Assembly: GCA_022495005.1 (NCBI GenBank)
Contig: JAGYXB010000796.1
Span: 186,001 to 250,000 of the forward strand
Length of the DNA stretch: 64,000 bases
Direction: 5' to 3'
From: Rhyacophila brunnea
Lineage: Eukaryota > Arthropoda > Insecta > Trichoptera > Rhyacophilidae
Position 1 is the stretch's first letter; every line of letters starts with the position of its first letter. This document shows positions 35,515 through 47,287 of this stretch, piece by piece. Below the pieces are notes generated by a model that saw nothing but the letters and a program-made list of their open reading frames with translations, had not been told where the DNA came from and did no database searches. The translations under genes were made by a program, and so were the position numbers.

Positions 35515-35811
35515 GCGCAGGTGATTATTGATTACCATGGACGCGACGTCCAAGGACAACGGAAGTTAACTAGACATCGCGAACCCGACAAAAAAGATAC
35601 AGTCCTGTTAAACCTTTTATGGTAATTAATACACTTTGTTTCCAACCAGTGAGCTGATTTTTTAATGGAAAGATATTTCCTTTATTACTAAGTTTATGTA
35701 GCTATTTCTATATACCTATACCTAATGATTCTCCTCGATTTGCCGCCCTTCGGGTAACTGCCGCCCCCAAGCGACGCTCAATCTGCCTACCCCCACGGGA
35801 CGCCACTGCCC
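35515..35811 (-). mobile_element. Family X hAT-type element, partial copy
   Basis: Inverse of the element at 13257. Shared words are 'agacatcgcgaac', 'acaggactgt'/'acagtcctgt', 'gattctcctcgatttgccg', 'aagcgacgctcaatctgcc' and the terminal GGGACGCCACTG at 35811. The opposite terminus is not recognisable. A minus-strand frame at 35708 runs out of this element into the adjacent repeat and is not a gene as such. Confidence 0.65.
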
Positions 35812-35815
35812 AAGG

Positions 35816-36195
35816 CCTGAACAAAAACGAACCGTGGAGTGCGAGTGAGAAATCATTCGGCACGAGTGAGTGAGATACTATTTCTACGGCTGAATTAAAT
35901 ATTTTTTGTACACGTGGCCGGTAAATATTGATTTGGATGATTACAGTCATTTAAAAACTACGAGCACGTGTTGCTGAAACTTATTGTTTTTTAATGGTGA
36001 GTAATTATTTTTATTTAATGTAGTAGAATATAATATGGTTAACTATGTTCTGCATCTGCCATATACCATCTGCAACATGATGGTATAACGTTTTATAGTT
36101 AAGTTAATAATAATAAAATTGAGGTTCTACTGTGCGTTATACGTAAGAAACACGGCTTCATTTTGCCGAACAATACCCACTCTCTTTATATTATG
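35816..36195. repeat. Family Q repeat, copy 1
   Basis: Collinear with 52755-53162. Shared words are CCTGAACAAAAACGAACC, TTTCTACGGCTGAATTAAAT, GCCGGTAAATATTGATTTG and ATAGTTAAGTTAATAATAAT. On the minus strand both copies keep an open frame beginning at the same ATG (MTVIIQINIYR, then RVQKIFNSAVEI). Copy 1 differs from copy 2 by a deletion after that. Class unknown. Confidence 0.55.
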
Positions 36196-36300
36196 ACTCA
36201 TGAGACCTAGCCCTATTTAACATGTGATCTATTTTATTGTATTTACTTGAATAATAGTGATAAGTGGGTACCTATACAATATGTGTCAATCACCATTTAT

Positions 36301-36396
36301 AAGTAAGGTGGTAAGTAAGGTGGTAAATATGATAATATAAATAAATTTATAAGTAAGGTGGTAAGTAAGGTGGTAAATATGATAATATAAATAAAT
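36301..36396. repeat. 50-bp tandem duplication
   Basis: A 50-bp unit occurs almost twice with no mismatch (36301-36350 and 36351-36396). Within each unit TAAGTAAGGTGG is itself repeated. Perfect identity indicates a recent event. Confidence 0.9.
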
Positions 36397-36950
36397 TAAA
36401 AGTGATCAGGCATTGCATTTACTGTGCATTACATAATGGTAAAGTTCATCACATTTTGAACTAATTATATTATTTAATTATAATATTTCGTTACTAACTC
36501 CTAGTTGTAAGGAAAACAATACGTTTTTTGAATTAGCACATTTAATGTAGGTACCTGTTCTAAATCGAGACAAAACATAATGTTGATTTTTTTCCCTGTC
36601 ATTTTACCGCATGAGAGTTTTTTGTTTTTTAGCTTTACTTCCAAAAAAAAAACATCTACCCAGATCATAGACTATAGATACATCACCCCAATGACATTAT
36701 CATCACCCAGATTCAAAGTCTAGAGCTTTCTTTATCTTTTTTCTCTACTTACTTTTTTTTCGACTTGATCGGGTTTTCCTCTCAAGACGTTTTTGTGAAA
36801 CCTAACATTGTTCAAGATGGAGGACAAACTTTACAGAAGTTAGTAATAGATGGGAAATATATTTCGTAGATTTGGTATACTCGCAAGTAGATAATATATA
36901 ATGTTTCATGTCCGCGAAGTATTTATTTCTGAAAAAAATAATTGCAATAT
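36397..36950. other. Unassigned AT-rich sequence
   Basis: No feature recognised. Confidence 0.4.
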
Positions 36951-37233
36951 AATAGCACCTGTACACGTGCATCGTCATAGACCATCATAGACCATCGCGA
37001 TAATAATTGTTTACACGTTAAACTGCTATCGCCAATCGTTCCACTGCGCAGACACAGATATTTCACGGTCCAATTATTGTCGCGTGAAAATTCAGAAGCT
37101 TCTGAACTTTTTTGATGCATGCATGCAATCTTGCAATTTACACGATAATACTTGTTTACACGTGCATTTTTTGTTGTGTCCGCGATAATACGTACTGTCA
37201 GCAGTAAATCCATGCACGTGTAAACGGGGTATT
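36951..37233. mobile_element. Short TIR MITE, class unclear
   Basis: Termini are AATAGCACCTGTACACGTGC and, from the other end, AATACCCCGTTTACACGTGC, matching at most positions. CGATAATA words recur inside, and 'catagaccat' is tandemly repeated near the left end. Flanks show at most a TA-like duplication. A 96-codon minus-strand frame across the element is not a recognised protein. Confidence 0.55.
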
Positions 37234-38301
37234 AGTATCATCATCCAAATAGAGCATCCATACTGATATCGGCATGGTAAGAAAAGTATCGATCACTATC
37301 CGTGACACAAAAGAACACACATTTAATTTTAACAGGGCTCAAAATGAACCGGAGCGCCTTTCAAGTTAATGAAATCCCCAAAATTATCGCTCCGTCTCGT
37401 GGAAAAAACAATTTGACCATCTGAGCTAAATAGGGCATAGGTATAACAAAAACATCTTAACACATTTATTTTTATAAAATAGATAAGTATGTTAATATTT
37501 TCGAAAAATTATTTAGCGCTTCGGTTCGTAAAATTTTCCATTTCGACTGCTAATTTAACTAGTTAAATGGTAATACCTACTGGAGTGACACTTGTATATA
37601 TTATGACTTTAATGTTATTTTCGAGTGTCTATTCATTAAGTGATAATAAGATTTATGTACTTGTTTATTATAATGTGGAAATATATTATTATTCTTCAGG
37701 TGTGACGACATTGTGCATCTAACTCAATTATTTTTTGTCCCTTTAAAAGAGTCAATATTTCAAATTTTTAAAATCCACCAAATAAAATATTGAGGTCATA
37801 GGATAGTAAGAATTTTTTACTCTTGCCGACGTTTTTCTTCTTTCATTCGAAGTTGGTGTGCAAATGGCATTTAGAAGAGTATTAACGGTACACGTCTTTC
37901 GAAACGATTCTTTCCACCAATAAGAAAAGTCGGCTGGCGGTCAACGCTCGGTCGTAAGTGCTGTTGGACTTGTCGCCTCGATCTTGCTAATAGAACATAA
38001 TGTTATTATATCGACATCTCCGAATGACAGCATGATATCTTTAAAAACTTGTCGACAACGAGGAAAAAGAGCGACAAGTCGACACAGACAACTTCATAAA
38101 TAATCGATAAGTACAATAGTTTAATATTAATTATGATCAGCTGGGGTTCGAGTCCGGACCCTTCACATGAACAAAAAAAATACAAATTATTTACTTAGGT
38201 GCATATAAATAGGAAAATATAAATATTTCTTCGTCAAGACCATGAATGGCTGAATAACAGACTGTTCAACGGGTTGACCCCTCTTCTTTTAGCATTCTAC
38301 T
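37234..38301. other. Unassigned sequence
   Basis: A less AT-rich stretch at 37820-37990 has no recognisable frame. A 'ggttcgagtcc' B-box-like word at 38145 stands alone. Confidence 0.35.
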
Positions 38302-38667
38302 CAATTACATTAATATGGACGAATCATCTGGAAAAAAATGACACTCACTTTTTTTGTCGAGTCTGCCGAATGGCATAATCTGTTCTAACGCCATTAAAAT
38401 AAAGATGATGTTGCTATAAATTCCCGATGCTTTTTGTCGGGTCTGCCGAATGGTTCGGTTCGAATGGGTTCGCTCAATTGAACATTGACACCAGAAACAC
38501 TGTTCTAACGCCATTACAATAAAGGTGATATTGCTATAAATTACCGATGCGTGATATCTCGTAATGGAAATTGCGCGACGTCTACCTATACATGTGCGAA
38601 TGTAGCTATGCGCGAATTTACTTGCTAGCTACTGTATTGAGTGCGTTTTCCATTAATAATGTCATTG
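38302..38667 (+). mobile_element. Family I hAT-type MITE, copy 1
   Basis: 366 bp with inverted termini CAATTACATTAAT and ATTAATAATGTCATTG. ATTCTACT is duplicated perfectly on both sides (38294-38301 and 38668-38675), an 8-bp duplication of hAT type. The interior holds two imperfect tandem units sharing TTTTTGTCGGGTCTGCCGAA and TTCTAACGCCATTACAAT; the second unit has an extra insert with 'ggttcgaatgggttcgctc'. Non-coding. Confidence 0.9.
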
Positions 38668-39836
38668 ATTCTACTACACATAACGCATGTGTAGAAGTGG
38701 ATCTCACGAATTGGTGCCTATTTACTGGTTATTATTTAATATTTTGATGCAATACGTCTAAGTCTAAAAGATAAATTAGCGCGGACGACACAAAAGGACA
38801 CCAATGTAGTTGTAGCTGCAGGCCAGGTATTTATCGGTAAACTAAAAAATGGGTGTCTGTGTATAAGGGATACACATGGAAAAGTGCGAGGATCTGCAGT
38901 TGAAGCGACGAAAATTATTATTAGTTGGTGGAGTAAATTCAGAAGTCAGTGGTATCTGCTAGATTTAGTAATCCCGCCCCCTCCTGCAGCCTTATCCGGC
39001 CACCTGCTTGACAATATTATTCATTTAAATTTTGCCTATCAATAACCGTTGTCATGCAGTTACAAAATGTGCCTTAGAGTTGGGGGTTTATTAAGATTTA
39101 ACCCATAAAAAAACAGCAGCCTGGCACCATTTTATTTAGCACAAAATCACTGTTTATTTCAATCATCATTTTGGATCAATTTGCTGCCGGATGAAGGTGT
39201 CTTCAAGATGATTTGATTTTTATCGGTCATGTGTATTGCTTTGCCACCGTAGCTCCATGGAGCTTAACTATTTCTTCGATCCAACGGCTAATTATATCTT
39301 TCTTATACGATATTAATTTTGGTTGTTATACCATTATCAAGAAGATGAATAAACGATCTATCATTATTTCTATATTTTACTTACAGAAAACGCGAGAAAT
39401 TCTTTGGTATTTACTCTTGTAAAATACTTGAAACAATAATAGTACTTATTCCGGAAACATAACCTAATTAACGTACCTAATCTAACTTGAAAATGGGTTT
39501 TGGCCTTATACAATAAATACATCGTTTTGGCTGTATTTAGTTTGTAGGTTGTCAATGTGTATTCGTCATTCCACCTTTCCTCGACAAATTACAAAAAATA
39601 TAACATACCTACGAATTAAATAAACTATCTAGATTCTAGACAATAATCGAGGTACAGATTATTATATTAATTTATTATTTACGTATTACAATATGTTGAG
39701 CAAGTAGCTAAAATTTCTCGTAAACAAAAACTGTTATAATATCCCCTCATAATATATTATAATCTTCTTAGGATAGAACATGGTTAAAAATGTAATTTTA
39801 TCTACTGTGTAGATGTCAGTTTATCGTATATTCCAT
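38668..39836. other. Unassigned sequence
   Basis: Two short hydrophobic frames (39213 plus, 39370 minus) overlap each other and are not recognised. Confidence 0.35.
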
Positions 39837-40135
39837 TGGGTCTATTCTATACTTATCGCTAAGTTAGAGAGTGATATATTATTAAATCTTAGGGTAGGTT
39901 TGTATAAAATATTAGCACTTATTGTAACAATTACACGAAGTTGGTTTTTATTGTTGCAATAAGTGCTATATTTTAACAGCACCTATCTTGCTGCTGTTAA
40001 AATATCGCACTTATTGCAACAATAAAAACCAACTTCGTGTAATTGTTACAATAAGTGCTAATATTTTGATACAAACCTACCCTAAGTTTGATACTATTTA
40101 TCACTTTAGTGTTCGATAAGTATAGAATAGACCCA
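39837..40135. mobile_element. Foldback palindrome (family J), copy 2
   Basis: A 299-bp element that is almost wholly palindromic. Outer arms are TGGGTCTATTCTATACTTAT and its inverse; inner arms of about 100 bp match nearly perfectly through 'agcacttattgtaacaattacacgaagttgg'. Only a few bases separate the arms (around 39985). A transcript of it would fold into a long hairpin. The core 'cacttattgtaacaatta' is shared with 31189-31948. No target duplication was identified. Confidence 0.8.
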
Positions 40136-40916
40136 CAGATGCACATAAGAGCTACTTGAGTGTCAAGTGACTGTATTTTTCTGTGTTACAGATTGCATGC
40201 TAGACGAGTTAGTAGTAGCGATTACTAATTAACGTAGATTTTTATCATGAAGTCTTCAAGTAGGTATCATAATGGGTGCCGAAGTAAATTTGGACGTGGT
40301 TTTATGAAACTTTAAATAATTCGTTATAAGTAGTTACCAATTAGTAAAGTTTAATTAATTTATGGAGTTCCATTGTAATGTGTTTACAATCAAAATTAGC
40401 ATTAGTTTTACAATTCGAAATTTTAGCCAACCGGCAAGCTTTTTGAGATAGCAACGCCTTATTAAGAAACTTGTGTTGCATTCAAATGATTCGCACCATA
40501 AACAATACTCGAGTAGGTATTGATTTGGTCATACATGCGTGACTGCGTGCGTCTTATTTTTTAATAATGCTAAATATCTATGACAAAATTTATGATAATA
40601 ATACTATGTATATTAATGAGAAACGATAAGATACCTAGTTGAATTATTAATATCTACTTAATTATGATATTTATATACGGATTGTTTTTCTCAAGCTACA
40701 TAAAGTTATATTAAATTTAGGGGTACAATCTCGGGATCTCATTTAAGTTCTCGATCCAAAAATTCTGGGATTCCGGTATTTTGCAGTTAGTTTAAATATG
40801 TTTGTCAAATAATAGGGTTTTTTCGTCAACCCAAAGAAAAAAGAAAAGGAAACCCGAATAACATATATGTATTAAACTATGGAAATAAGAGATATATTAC
40901 TATATATATGAATACT
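40136..40916. other. Unassigned AT-rich sequence
   Basis: No feature recognised. Confidence 0.4.
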
Positions 40917-41656
40917 CTCACAAGACCCGAAATATCTCCAAGGTAGAATGCAAGAACTCGCGGATGTCAGTCAAACGGTCGGCCTAAAGATAAATGTCTC
41001 AAAGACAAAAGTGATGAGGAACTGTTTTTCGAACCCCGCGATTATCTGTATTAATGGCATCCAACTCGAGCAAGTCAGCAGCTACGTCTATCTCGGACAG
41101 CAGGTGCCCAAAGACGGAAGCATGCACGATGAAATTACTCGAAGAACAAAGGTTTTGGACGTCTGAATAGTATCTTCAAGAGTGACCTACCATCATGTCT
41201 TAAGCGTAGTGTGTTCAACCAATGTGTGCTGCCCGTGCTCACGTATGGCTGCGAGACGTGGACCCTCAACACGAGAGATGTCCAAAGGCTAAGAGTCGCA
41301 CAGAGAGGCACGGAGAGGTGTATGCTGGGCATCACGCGAAAGGACCGTAAGAGAAACGAATGGCTCAGGAAGCAGACAAGAGTACGCGATGTAATATACG
41401 TTGCCAAACAGCTGAAATGGAGATGGGCGGGGCACATTGCTCGCCGAAAGGACGGCCGCTGGACAAATGCTGTCATCCAGTGGTACCCAAGGGACACGAA
41501 ACGGCCACAGGGTCGCCCTAAAGCCGCTGGATTGACGAACTGGTAAAGTTCAGAGGAAAGACGTGGCAGCGAATGACACAGGACCGAGAGAGTTGGAAGA
41601 AGCTTGGGGAGGCCTTCAACCAGCAGTGGATTGACCCCGGCTGATGATGATGATAT
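40917..41656 (+). pseudogene. RTE-like LINE, 5'-truncated 3' part
   Basis: Encodes the end of a non-LTR endonuclease/reverse transcriptase. Frame 1 reads LQGRMQELADVSQTVGLKIN then VSKTKVMRN and SSYVYLGQQV, the thumb-side region after the catalytic YADD motif, which is itself missing. After a frameshift near 41152 it continues FGRLNSIFKSDLPSC, LPVLTYGCETWTL, RCMLGITRKDRKRNEW and KWRWAGHIAR. A second frameshift near 41530 leads into DELVKFRGKTWQRM, KKLGEAFNQQWIDPG and a stop at 41642-41644. A TGATGATGATG tail follows, typical of RTE-type LINEs that end in short tandem repeats. GC content is well above the surroundings. A minus-strand 120-codon frame is a shadow. Confidence 0.85.
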
Positions 41657-42677
41657 ATAAATAATTTAATAAATTTAATAATGATGACTGACTTGACATT
41701 TTTTCAGTTTTCAACGAATGCAACTGTGGCGGTCACTAATTCATAAGAAAGTATGTAACAAAATTTAAAAATAACGCGTATTTTTCACGTTCATCGATCA
41801 AAGGACAAACACATTCTGTGACATAACTATAACTATTGATGTATTTTTAACATTCCACAGCGGGCTACAAATGGGCCTCCAAAACTGACAGAGCTACATT
41901 TTGCAATGACTCTTAAAATATAAAAATAAAGAATTAGCCCGCTTTTGCGTACCCTCCATATTAGTTGATTCAACGACAATATTAATTCATTCATAATTAT
42001 TGGATGCATCAATAGAAAAGATTTGTATCTAATTTATATTTTATAATAATCAATTATTATTCATTAGTTAACGGTCATCGACGTAATACATATACCGTCT
42101 TGTATATATTATATTTATTTACTTTTAAAAAATCACCGATTAACATACTGGCGGCTTCGTCGTCTGGCATACATTTTTGCCTAAACACCTTACGTCAACG
42201 TTTAAAAATGCTCTTTCTGTAAATAAATGTTAATTTAAAATTTGCATTTTATCAATAAAGGAATAACAGTTTATTCTCTCTTATTAGGTCACTGGAATCG
42301 CCATAAAGTTAATATGCCTTGCGCACTGTAGAGTGTGTTATGATTATATTATCATTTAAAAATTTAGTTTCGAACCGCACCTATGATGTAGCTGAGGTTT
42401 TCAACTGGATTTTGTCAAGGGCCAAATTAAAATTACTAGTATGGTTTGGTGCAGGGTTTAATTGATTTTTCAAAGATCGTAATAAGTTAGTGGAAATTAA
42501 TGCCTTACTCAATGGTAATATCGCACCTTGAGTAGTATAGTGTATTAACTCCAAGAATATAGTTTTGAGTGATATCAACGTTTGATGTTACAAATCATTT
42601 ATATCTGTAATATTGCGGTAACTTCGTATGAGCTTAATACTTTAGTAGCTACATCAAATCAAAATAATACAGTAATG
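41657..42677. other. Unassigned AT-rich sequence
   Basis: 'tatggtttggtgcagggtttaattga' at 42440 resembles the interior of family C, but nothing else of that element is present. Confidence 0.35.
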
Positions 42678-43110
42678 CAGCGGTTCCCAACCTGTGGTAC
42701 GCGTACCAACGGTGATATGCGAATGGATAGTTGGTGGTACGCGAAAAATAATCAGTAATGGCGGACATAAAAAGTAAAAAAAAAAATGTCATAAAAATAC
42801 CATTTAATCTATTGTATTTTTTCAATAATTCATAATTTTAATTAATAATATACAGTACAGTTGTTAATATGTACAGTCGATGATCTGTAAGATGCATCAA
42901 ATGTCTCATTTTTATCAGAAAAAATAAAACCTTTGGTATTTTTTTTAAACTTAAATAAATTGAGTTCTGGGAAATATAGTCACCCTATAAAATTTATAAT
43001 GCAAATAGAATAACAAATTTCTCGAAATAGAATCATTTTTACGAAGTGGTACAATTAAGCGTGATGTACTACCAAGTGGTACGCGAGCCAAAAAAGGTTG
43101 GGAACCGCTG
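42678..43110. mobile_element. hAT-type element (family M)
   Basis: 433 bp with inverted termini CAGCGGTTCCCAACCTGTGG and GGTTGGGAACCGCTG, a classic hAT terminus. Flanks CAGTAATG (42670-42677) and CACTAATG (43111-43118) match at 7 of 8. 'tggtacgcg' is repeated near both ends in inverse orientation. The interior is non-coding, so it is a deletion derivative. Confidence 0.9.
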
Positions 43111-43697
43111 CACTAATGCACCAATATATACATTACATTGATGCATTACCATAGCACCAAAAAGATACCTACATCACATTAATGCATTACCATAGTATAT
43201 CGTAAAGCAGACAACTTAAAATATTTTCAAAATACTTCAGTGAAGTAACTCAATTACAACGCATTTTACATTTTGTTTGAGTTACTACGTTAAAGCAATA
43301 AATAAAGCAAAAAATTCTGAATAAAACTGCATTATTAACTACAAAATAATAATTTTTGAGTTAATACACAAAAGTACTCATGGTGATGTTGGGCCGCAGA
43401 TTCCTACCCCTGCTCATGAAGATGCGTTGTGCGTTCGATAGTGTTTTATGGATATTTTTTGCAGTAGTAGAAGACGTGCAGCTATTCTCTATCTCTGTCT
43501 TTTTTAGACGTTTAAATATTATTTTAATAATAATTATTAACAGAAGCGTACATTTGAATGTATTTTTGGTTCAATGCATAATTAATATACAAGATTAAAG
43601 ATTTAAAACTGGTTTAGTCGTTAGTGAGCATACATAATTTGGAAGACCTTCGAAACATATCTACGAGAAAGAAATTAGAAATAATCACAAAAAAAAA
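43111..43697. other. Unassigned AT-rich sequence
   Basis: 'cattac(a/c)atagcacc' and 'aatgcatta' words repeat at 43110-43200. A 72-codon frame at 43380 is not recognised. Confidence 0.35.
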
Positions 43698-44003
43698 ATC
43701 TGTTGAATCATATAAATTTGACTTGACTAGCTTATACGATCAAAAAAATTTGTACTTGATAGAAATAATACCGAAATGTCATTTTGACATTTCATATTGA
43801 TTTCCATAGTAACGCACGTAAGTATATAATAATAATTAAGTTGCTAGGACCCCCTTAGCAACGAATAATAGTGTTTTACTTTTTACGATTTTTTCCGAAA
43901 TAACTTTCCATACAAAACAGAATTAACTGAAAATGAATTCCATTCTGCTTAAAGATGGCTAAAAGTATTAAAAGAATGCATTGTCATCGTGTTCTGATAC
44001 TTC
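43698..44003 (-). repeat. Family E repeat, copy 3
   Basis: Inverse of the copy at 2961, lacking both outer ends. Retains 'gacttgactagctta', 'ccatagtaacgcacgta' and 'gttgctaggacccccttagc'. Confidence 0.7.
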
Positions 44004-44169
44004 ATGAAATGTTTCGTTGAATACAGCATGCAGTGTCAGAAATCTGACACTGCAAAAACTGACTGACTAGAAAATGACTAGGGCTAATACTAAGTTATAT
44101 CGTACAAATACATAAGTATGTACGTACGTAATGTAGATTGGAGAGTGATTGGAGTAGCTGATATGTAAC

Positions 44170-44414
44170 TTTTTTTTTCCGACCATGTCCGATCCTAATA
44201 GGATCATATGGGCCTCCACAGAGTAGAGGTTTTGTATTAACAGATTTTGTTTTTTTACGAGAAATGGATGTCAGCCACTTGCTCAACCTATTAGGTCCAT
44301 ACCCTGACTCACACACAAATTGAAAAACAATATGTGTACTTGCCAGACCCAGGATCTGAGCCTGAGACCCACGGCGTGATAGTCCAACGCTTAAGCCGCG
44401 CGGCCACCGTGGGT
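44170..44414 (-). mobile_element. tRNA-derived SINE (family F), copy
   Basis: Complete minus-strand copy from the T-run at its left through to the head 'cgcggccaccgtgggt'. The B box is mutated (inverse of 'ggatctgagcctg'). No clear flanking duplication. A 73-codon minus-strand frame across it is an artefact. Confidence 0.8.
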
Positions 44415-44795
44415 AAAATAATAAATTGTATATCTCGTCTAGTATAATATATCATTATTTTTCAACACTTCTACCCACTGCGGCTCTTAAAAAATTAGGA
44501 AATGGTTAAGTCGACCCTTCTTTTAAATAGGCTTTGTACCACTGGTCTAAGTACATATTATAATATTATCTCCATAAGTCATTTTTGCTTGTTAACATGT
44601 TCTTGCCACGGGTTTTCAAATACTTTGTTTTCGCTGTACCCAAAAAGCGTGGCGCGGCTTTTGTGTGAAGAACGGTTTGTTTATGGCGATCTATAGCGGC
44701 ATTGGAATCTTTAAGCACTTTTAGCTTTTTAGCTATAATCAATTGGTAAAACCAAGGCGTCAGGGTGTTAATAGGGATGAACCACGATATATTAA

Positions 44796-45141
44796 GGCTA
44801 TAAGTACCTCAGTTGAGACATGGTCTAAAAAGATCGTGGCTAGGCGATGCGCGGATTGCGGGTCGCGGGTGCAAATGACGCATGCCGACTGAAATATAAT
44901 TTGTCATATAAATCCAACATGCGTCCATTTAATAATATATTCATTGTCATGTTTTCTTTTTAAAGTAAATGGGTAACTTTTTTAGTCATCTTTACACGAT
45001 GTAAGAATTAATACACCCGTCGCCATCACGAAACAAATTTACATATTGACACCTCGACGTTCGCTCTCAGACTGCCAGCGAGTCCAAAATTTCGTCGCGC
45101 CTATAGTTGAAAATTATTTGCCGTTTCACTGAAGTATCGCC
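44796..45141 (-). mobile_element. Family B TTAA-type MITE, copy 3
   Basis: Flanked by TTAA on both sides (44792-44795 and 45142-45145). The left end reads GGCTATAAGTACCTCAGTTG, the right end CACTGAAGTATCGCC. Collinear inverse of the 14189 copy. Non-coding. Confidence 0.8.
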
Positions 45142-45730
45142 TTAATGAAATGATTAACGTCTAAATAAAAGTATATTTCTAATATTATATATATATAGTC
45201 TTCCAAATAATTATTATGTATGAAATAATTTTGTTATTTTTTCGCAACCAGTCATTTGAATCTACAAATAGTTAAGTAACTATGCCATAACATAATCATA
45301 ATCCGTGTTACAGAAAAGTGAATTAGTTCTCGTAATACAGAATGAGGTGATTTAAATAAATTTTACATTCAATAAAAATAAAAAAAATATATATTGTATT
45401 TTATGACTGTCGTATTATTTATTCATGAAGTAATTAAGGTTTGTTGAAATTCATCAAGAAAACAAATGCACATAATTCAACGAATTAAAATTATGATCAA
45501 TGTTTAATGAATATTTATGAAGTGGAAAAACTGAGCCGCCAGATTTTATAACGAAACGAAAATCAAACTTCTAGGTTAACTCAACAAAACAATACTAATG
45601 ATTATTTAATTTTTTTTCTCAGTATCAAATAATTCTTGAGTAGGTATGTATATATTTAAGTCATTTTTTTATAAATTATGATGATAATTACATACATGAA
45701 TTGGGTAGGTAAGATACTAAATGGCATATA
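45142..45730. other. Unassigned AT-rich sequence
   Basis: No feature recognised. Confidence 0.4.
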
Positions 45731-45895
45731 CGCTCACGATGGCTGAGCGGCCAACGCGTCCGCTTATAATGTTGTCGGTCCCAGGTTCGAATCTTGGGTA
45801 TGGCAAATACACATACTTATTGATTTTCAATGTCAGAATCATCAGAATCTGCGGCTCAGGCGCTCCGTCGCCCTAAGGGGCCGACCATGTATGAA
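45731..45895 (+). mobile_element. tRNA-derived SINE relative
   Basis: Head has an A-box-like 'gatggctgagcggcc' and a B box GGTTCGAATC, then 'gcaaatacacatacttattg' as in family F, and 'ggccgaccatgt' at the end. The body is shorter and different from family F (a G/C-rich stretch at 45850-45885), so it may be a separate subfamily. Not a functional tRNA: no proper cloverleaf closes. Confidence 0.55.
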
Positions 45896-45964
45896 GTCAC
45901 AAGATTTTGGCTATTTTAACCCCCCTATCGTCACATAACCTTTAACCACTCTATCTATATTATG

Positions 45965-46330
45965 CAATGACATTAATATGGACGAAGCATCTTGAAAAAA
46001 AATGACACTCACTTTTTTGTCGGGTCTGCCGAATGGCATAATCTGTTCTAACGCCATTACAATAAAAGTGATATTGCTATAAACTCCCTATGCTTTTTGT
46101 CGGGTCTGCCGAATAGTTCGGTTCGAATGGGTTCGCTCAAATGAACATTGACACTAGAGACACTCTTCTAACGCCATTACAATAAAGGTGATATTGCTAT
46201 AAATTCCCGATGCGTGATATCGCATAATGGAAATTGCGTGACATCTACCTATACATGTGCGAATGTAGCTATGCGCGAATTTACTTGCTAGTTACTGTAA
46301 TTAGTGCGTTGTCCATTAATAATATCATTG
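45965..46330 (+). mobile_element. Family I hAT-type MITE, copy 2
   Basis: 366 bp, exactly the length of the copy at 38302, with termini CAATGACATTAAT and ATTAATAATATCATTG. ATATTATG is duplicated perfectly on both sides (45957-45964 and 46331-46338). Same pair of internal tandem units. Few differences from copy 1, indicating recent spread. Confidence 0.9.
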
Positions 46331-46338
46331 ATATTATG

Positions 46339-47140
46339 TCACATTTTGCTTTTGAACGTTAAAAAACAGACGAAATGTTATTTTTTAAATATTGTTTACT
46401 TTGTGACGTCATATTTTCTTCCACCCTAAGTGGGTTCTGGAATAATATTATATGACATTGTATTTTGACTGACTAGTCGTACCAACCGTTCGTCGTCCAA
46501 TTTTGGAATAATTCACGAAAAAAGATATCCTGCCCTGTTTTTGTAACAGAAGCCTTGTACCAAGAAATGTTAAATATCTGAAGGCGGCGTATGATACAAT
46601 AATTAGATACTCGTAGCCACGTAGACTTAAAAAATCGTCCAATTCGTTTCGTTGATGAAGAAGGAGAAATGATAATCGCCGCATTTTTTCGCAGTGGCGG
46701 CTGTTTATCTAGCGTCTCGCATATTTTTTGCAAATGTACGTCCAATTTAGCTCATAAAAGCAATTTGAACCGCAGCAAGACAAGAAAAATACTTCTTATA
46801 CTACTACCAGCCAAAGATTACCACAAAACTAAAATCCTAGAAAAAAAATTGAACCGTGAGGAGTCTAAATCACATTTCATACTGTCCAAGTGAATGCCAT
46901 ATTCATCAGCTATTAATCTATCTACCACTCTTGTGGATGATTGTTTTTTTTTTCTAATAGGTAAGTATATTTCAAATATTTTATAAGATACCTCGTGTCT
47001 TAGTACCTGCCTGTCCATATTATATACTATAAAAGATTTTTGGATTTTCACCAGGGAACTCAGAAATAATGGGAACTGAAATACACAACGGGTAAGGCGA
47101 TAGCAGGTAACTGACTCGAGTAAGGATGAATCCGGGTTAA
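46339..47140. other. Unassigned region with several weak open frames
   Basis: Overlapping minus frames (46448-46684, 46473-46745, 46818-47150) and one plus frame (46669-46893) lie in a stretch slightly less AT-rich than average. Translations are protein-like in places (DVHLQKICETLDKQPPLRKN on the minus strand), but none has a recognised domain and they contradict each other. A decayed gene or transposon is possible. Confidence 0.25.
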
Positions 47141-47146
47141 ACTTAC

Positions 47147-47287
47147 ACACGAGTCTAGAATACGTTTAACGTCTAATACTGAAAACTGCTCTCGGTTTAT
47201 GCATTTACGCTCCTTTAATGTTGGTGTATTACACACACTATTGCACGTGCATAATGCGTGCTTCATTTTCGTAGGACACTCACACAT
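47147..47287 (-). CDS. Candidate first coding exon, unidentified
   Basis: Minus strand: an ATG at 47285-47287 opens 47 codons (MCECPTKMKHALCTC, then CINREQFSVLDVKRILDSC) that end directly at a consensus donor GTAAGT (47141-47146 inverse), in phase 0. The peptide is rich in cysteine in its first half. Upstream in frame there is a stop just before the ATG. I do not recognise the protein and see no matching acceptor downstream on the minus strand. Chance is a serious alternative. Confidence 0.25.

Noticed and set aside
41135..41497. 120-codon minus-strand frame
   Set aside because: It is the shadow of the LINE coding sequence on the plus strand, which has a recognisable protein.
45731..45810. 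Functional tRNA gene with boxes A and B
   Set aside because: It continues into SINE-like sequence shared with other copies and does not fold as a complete tRNA.
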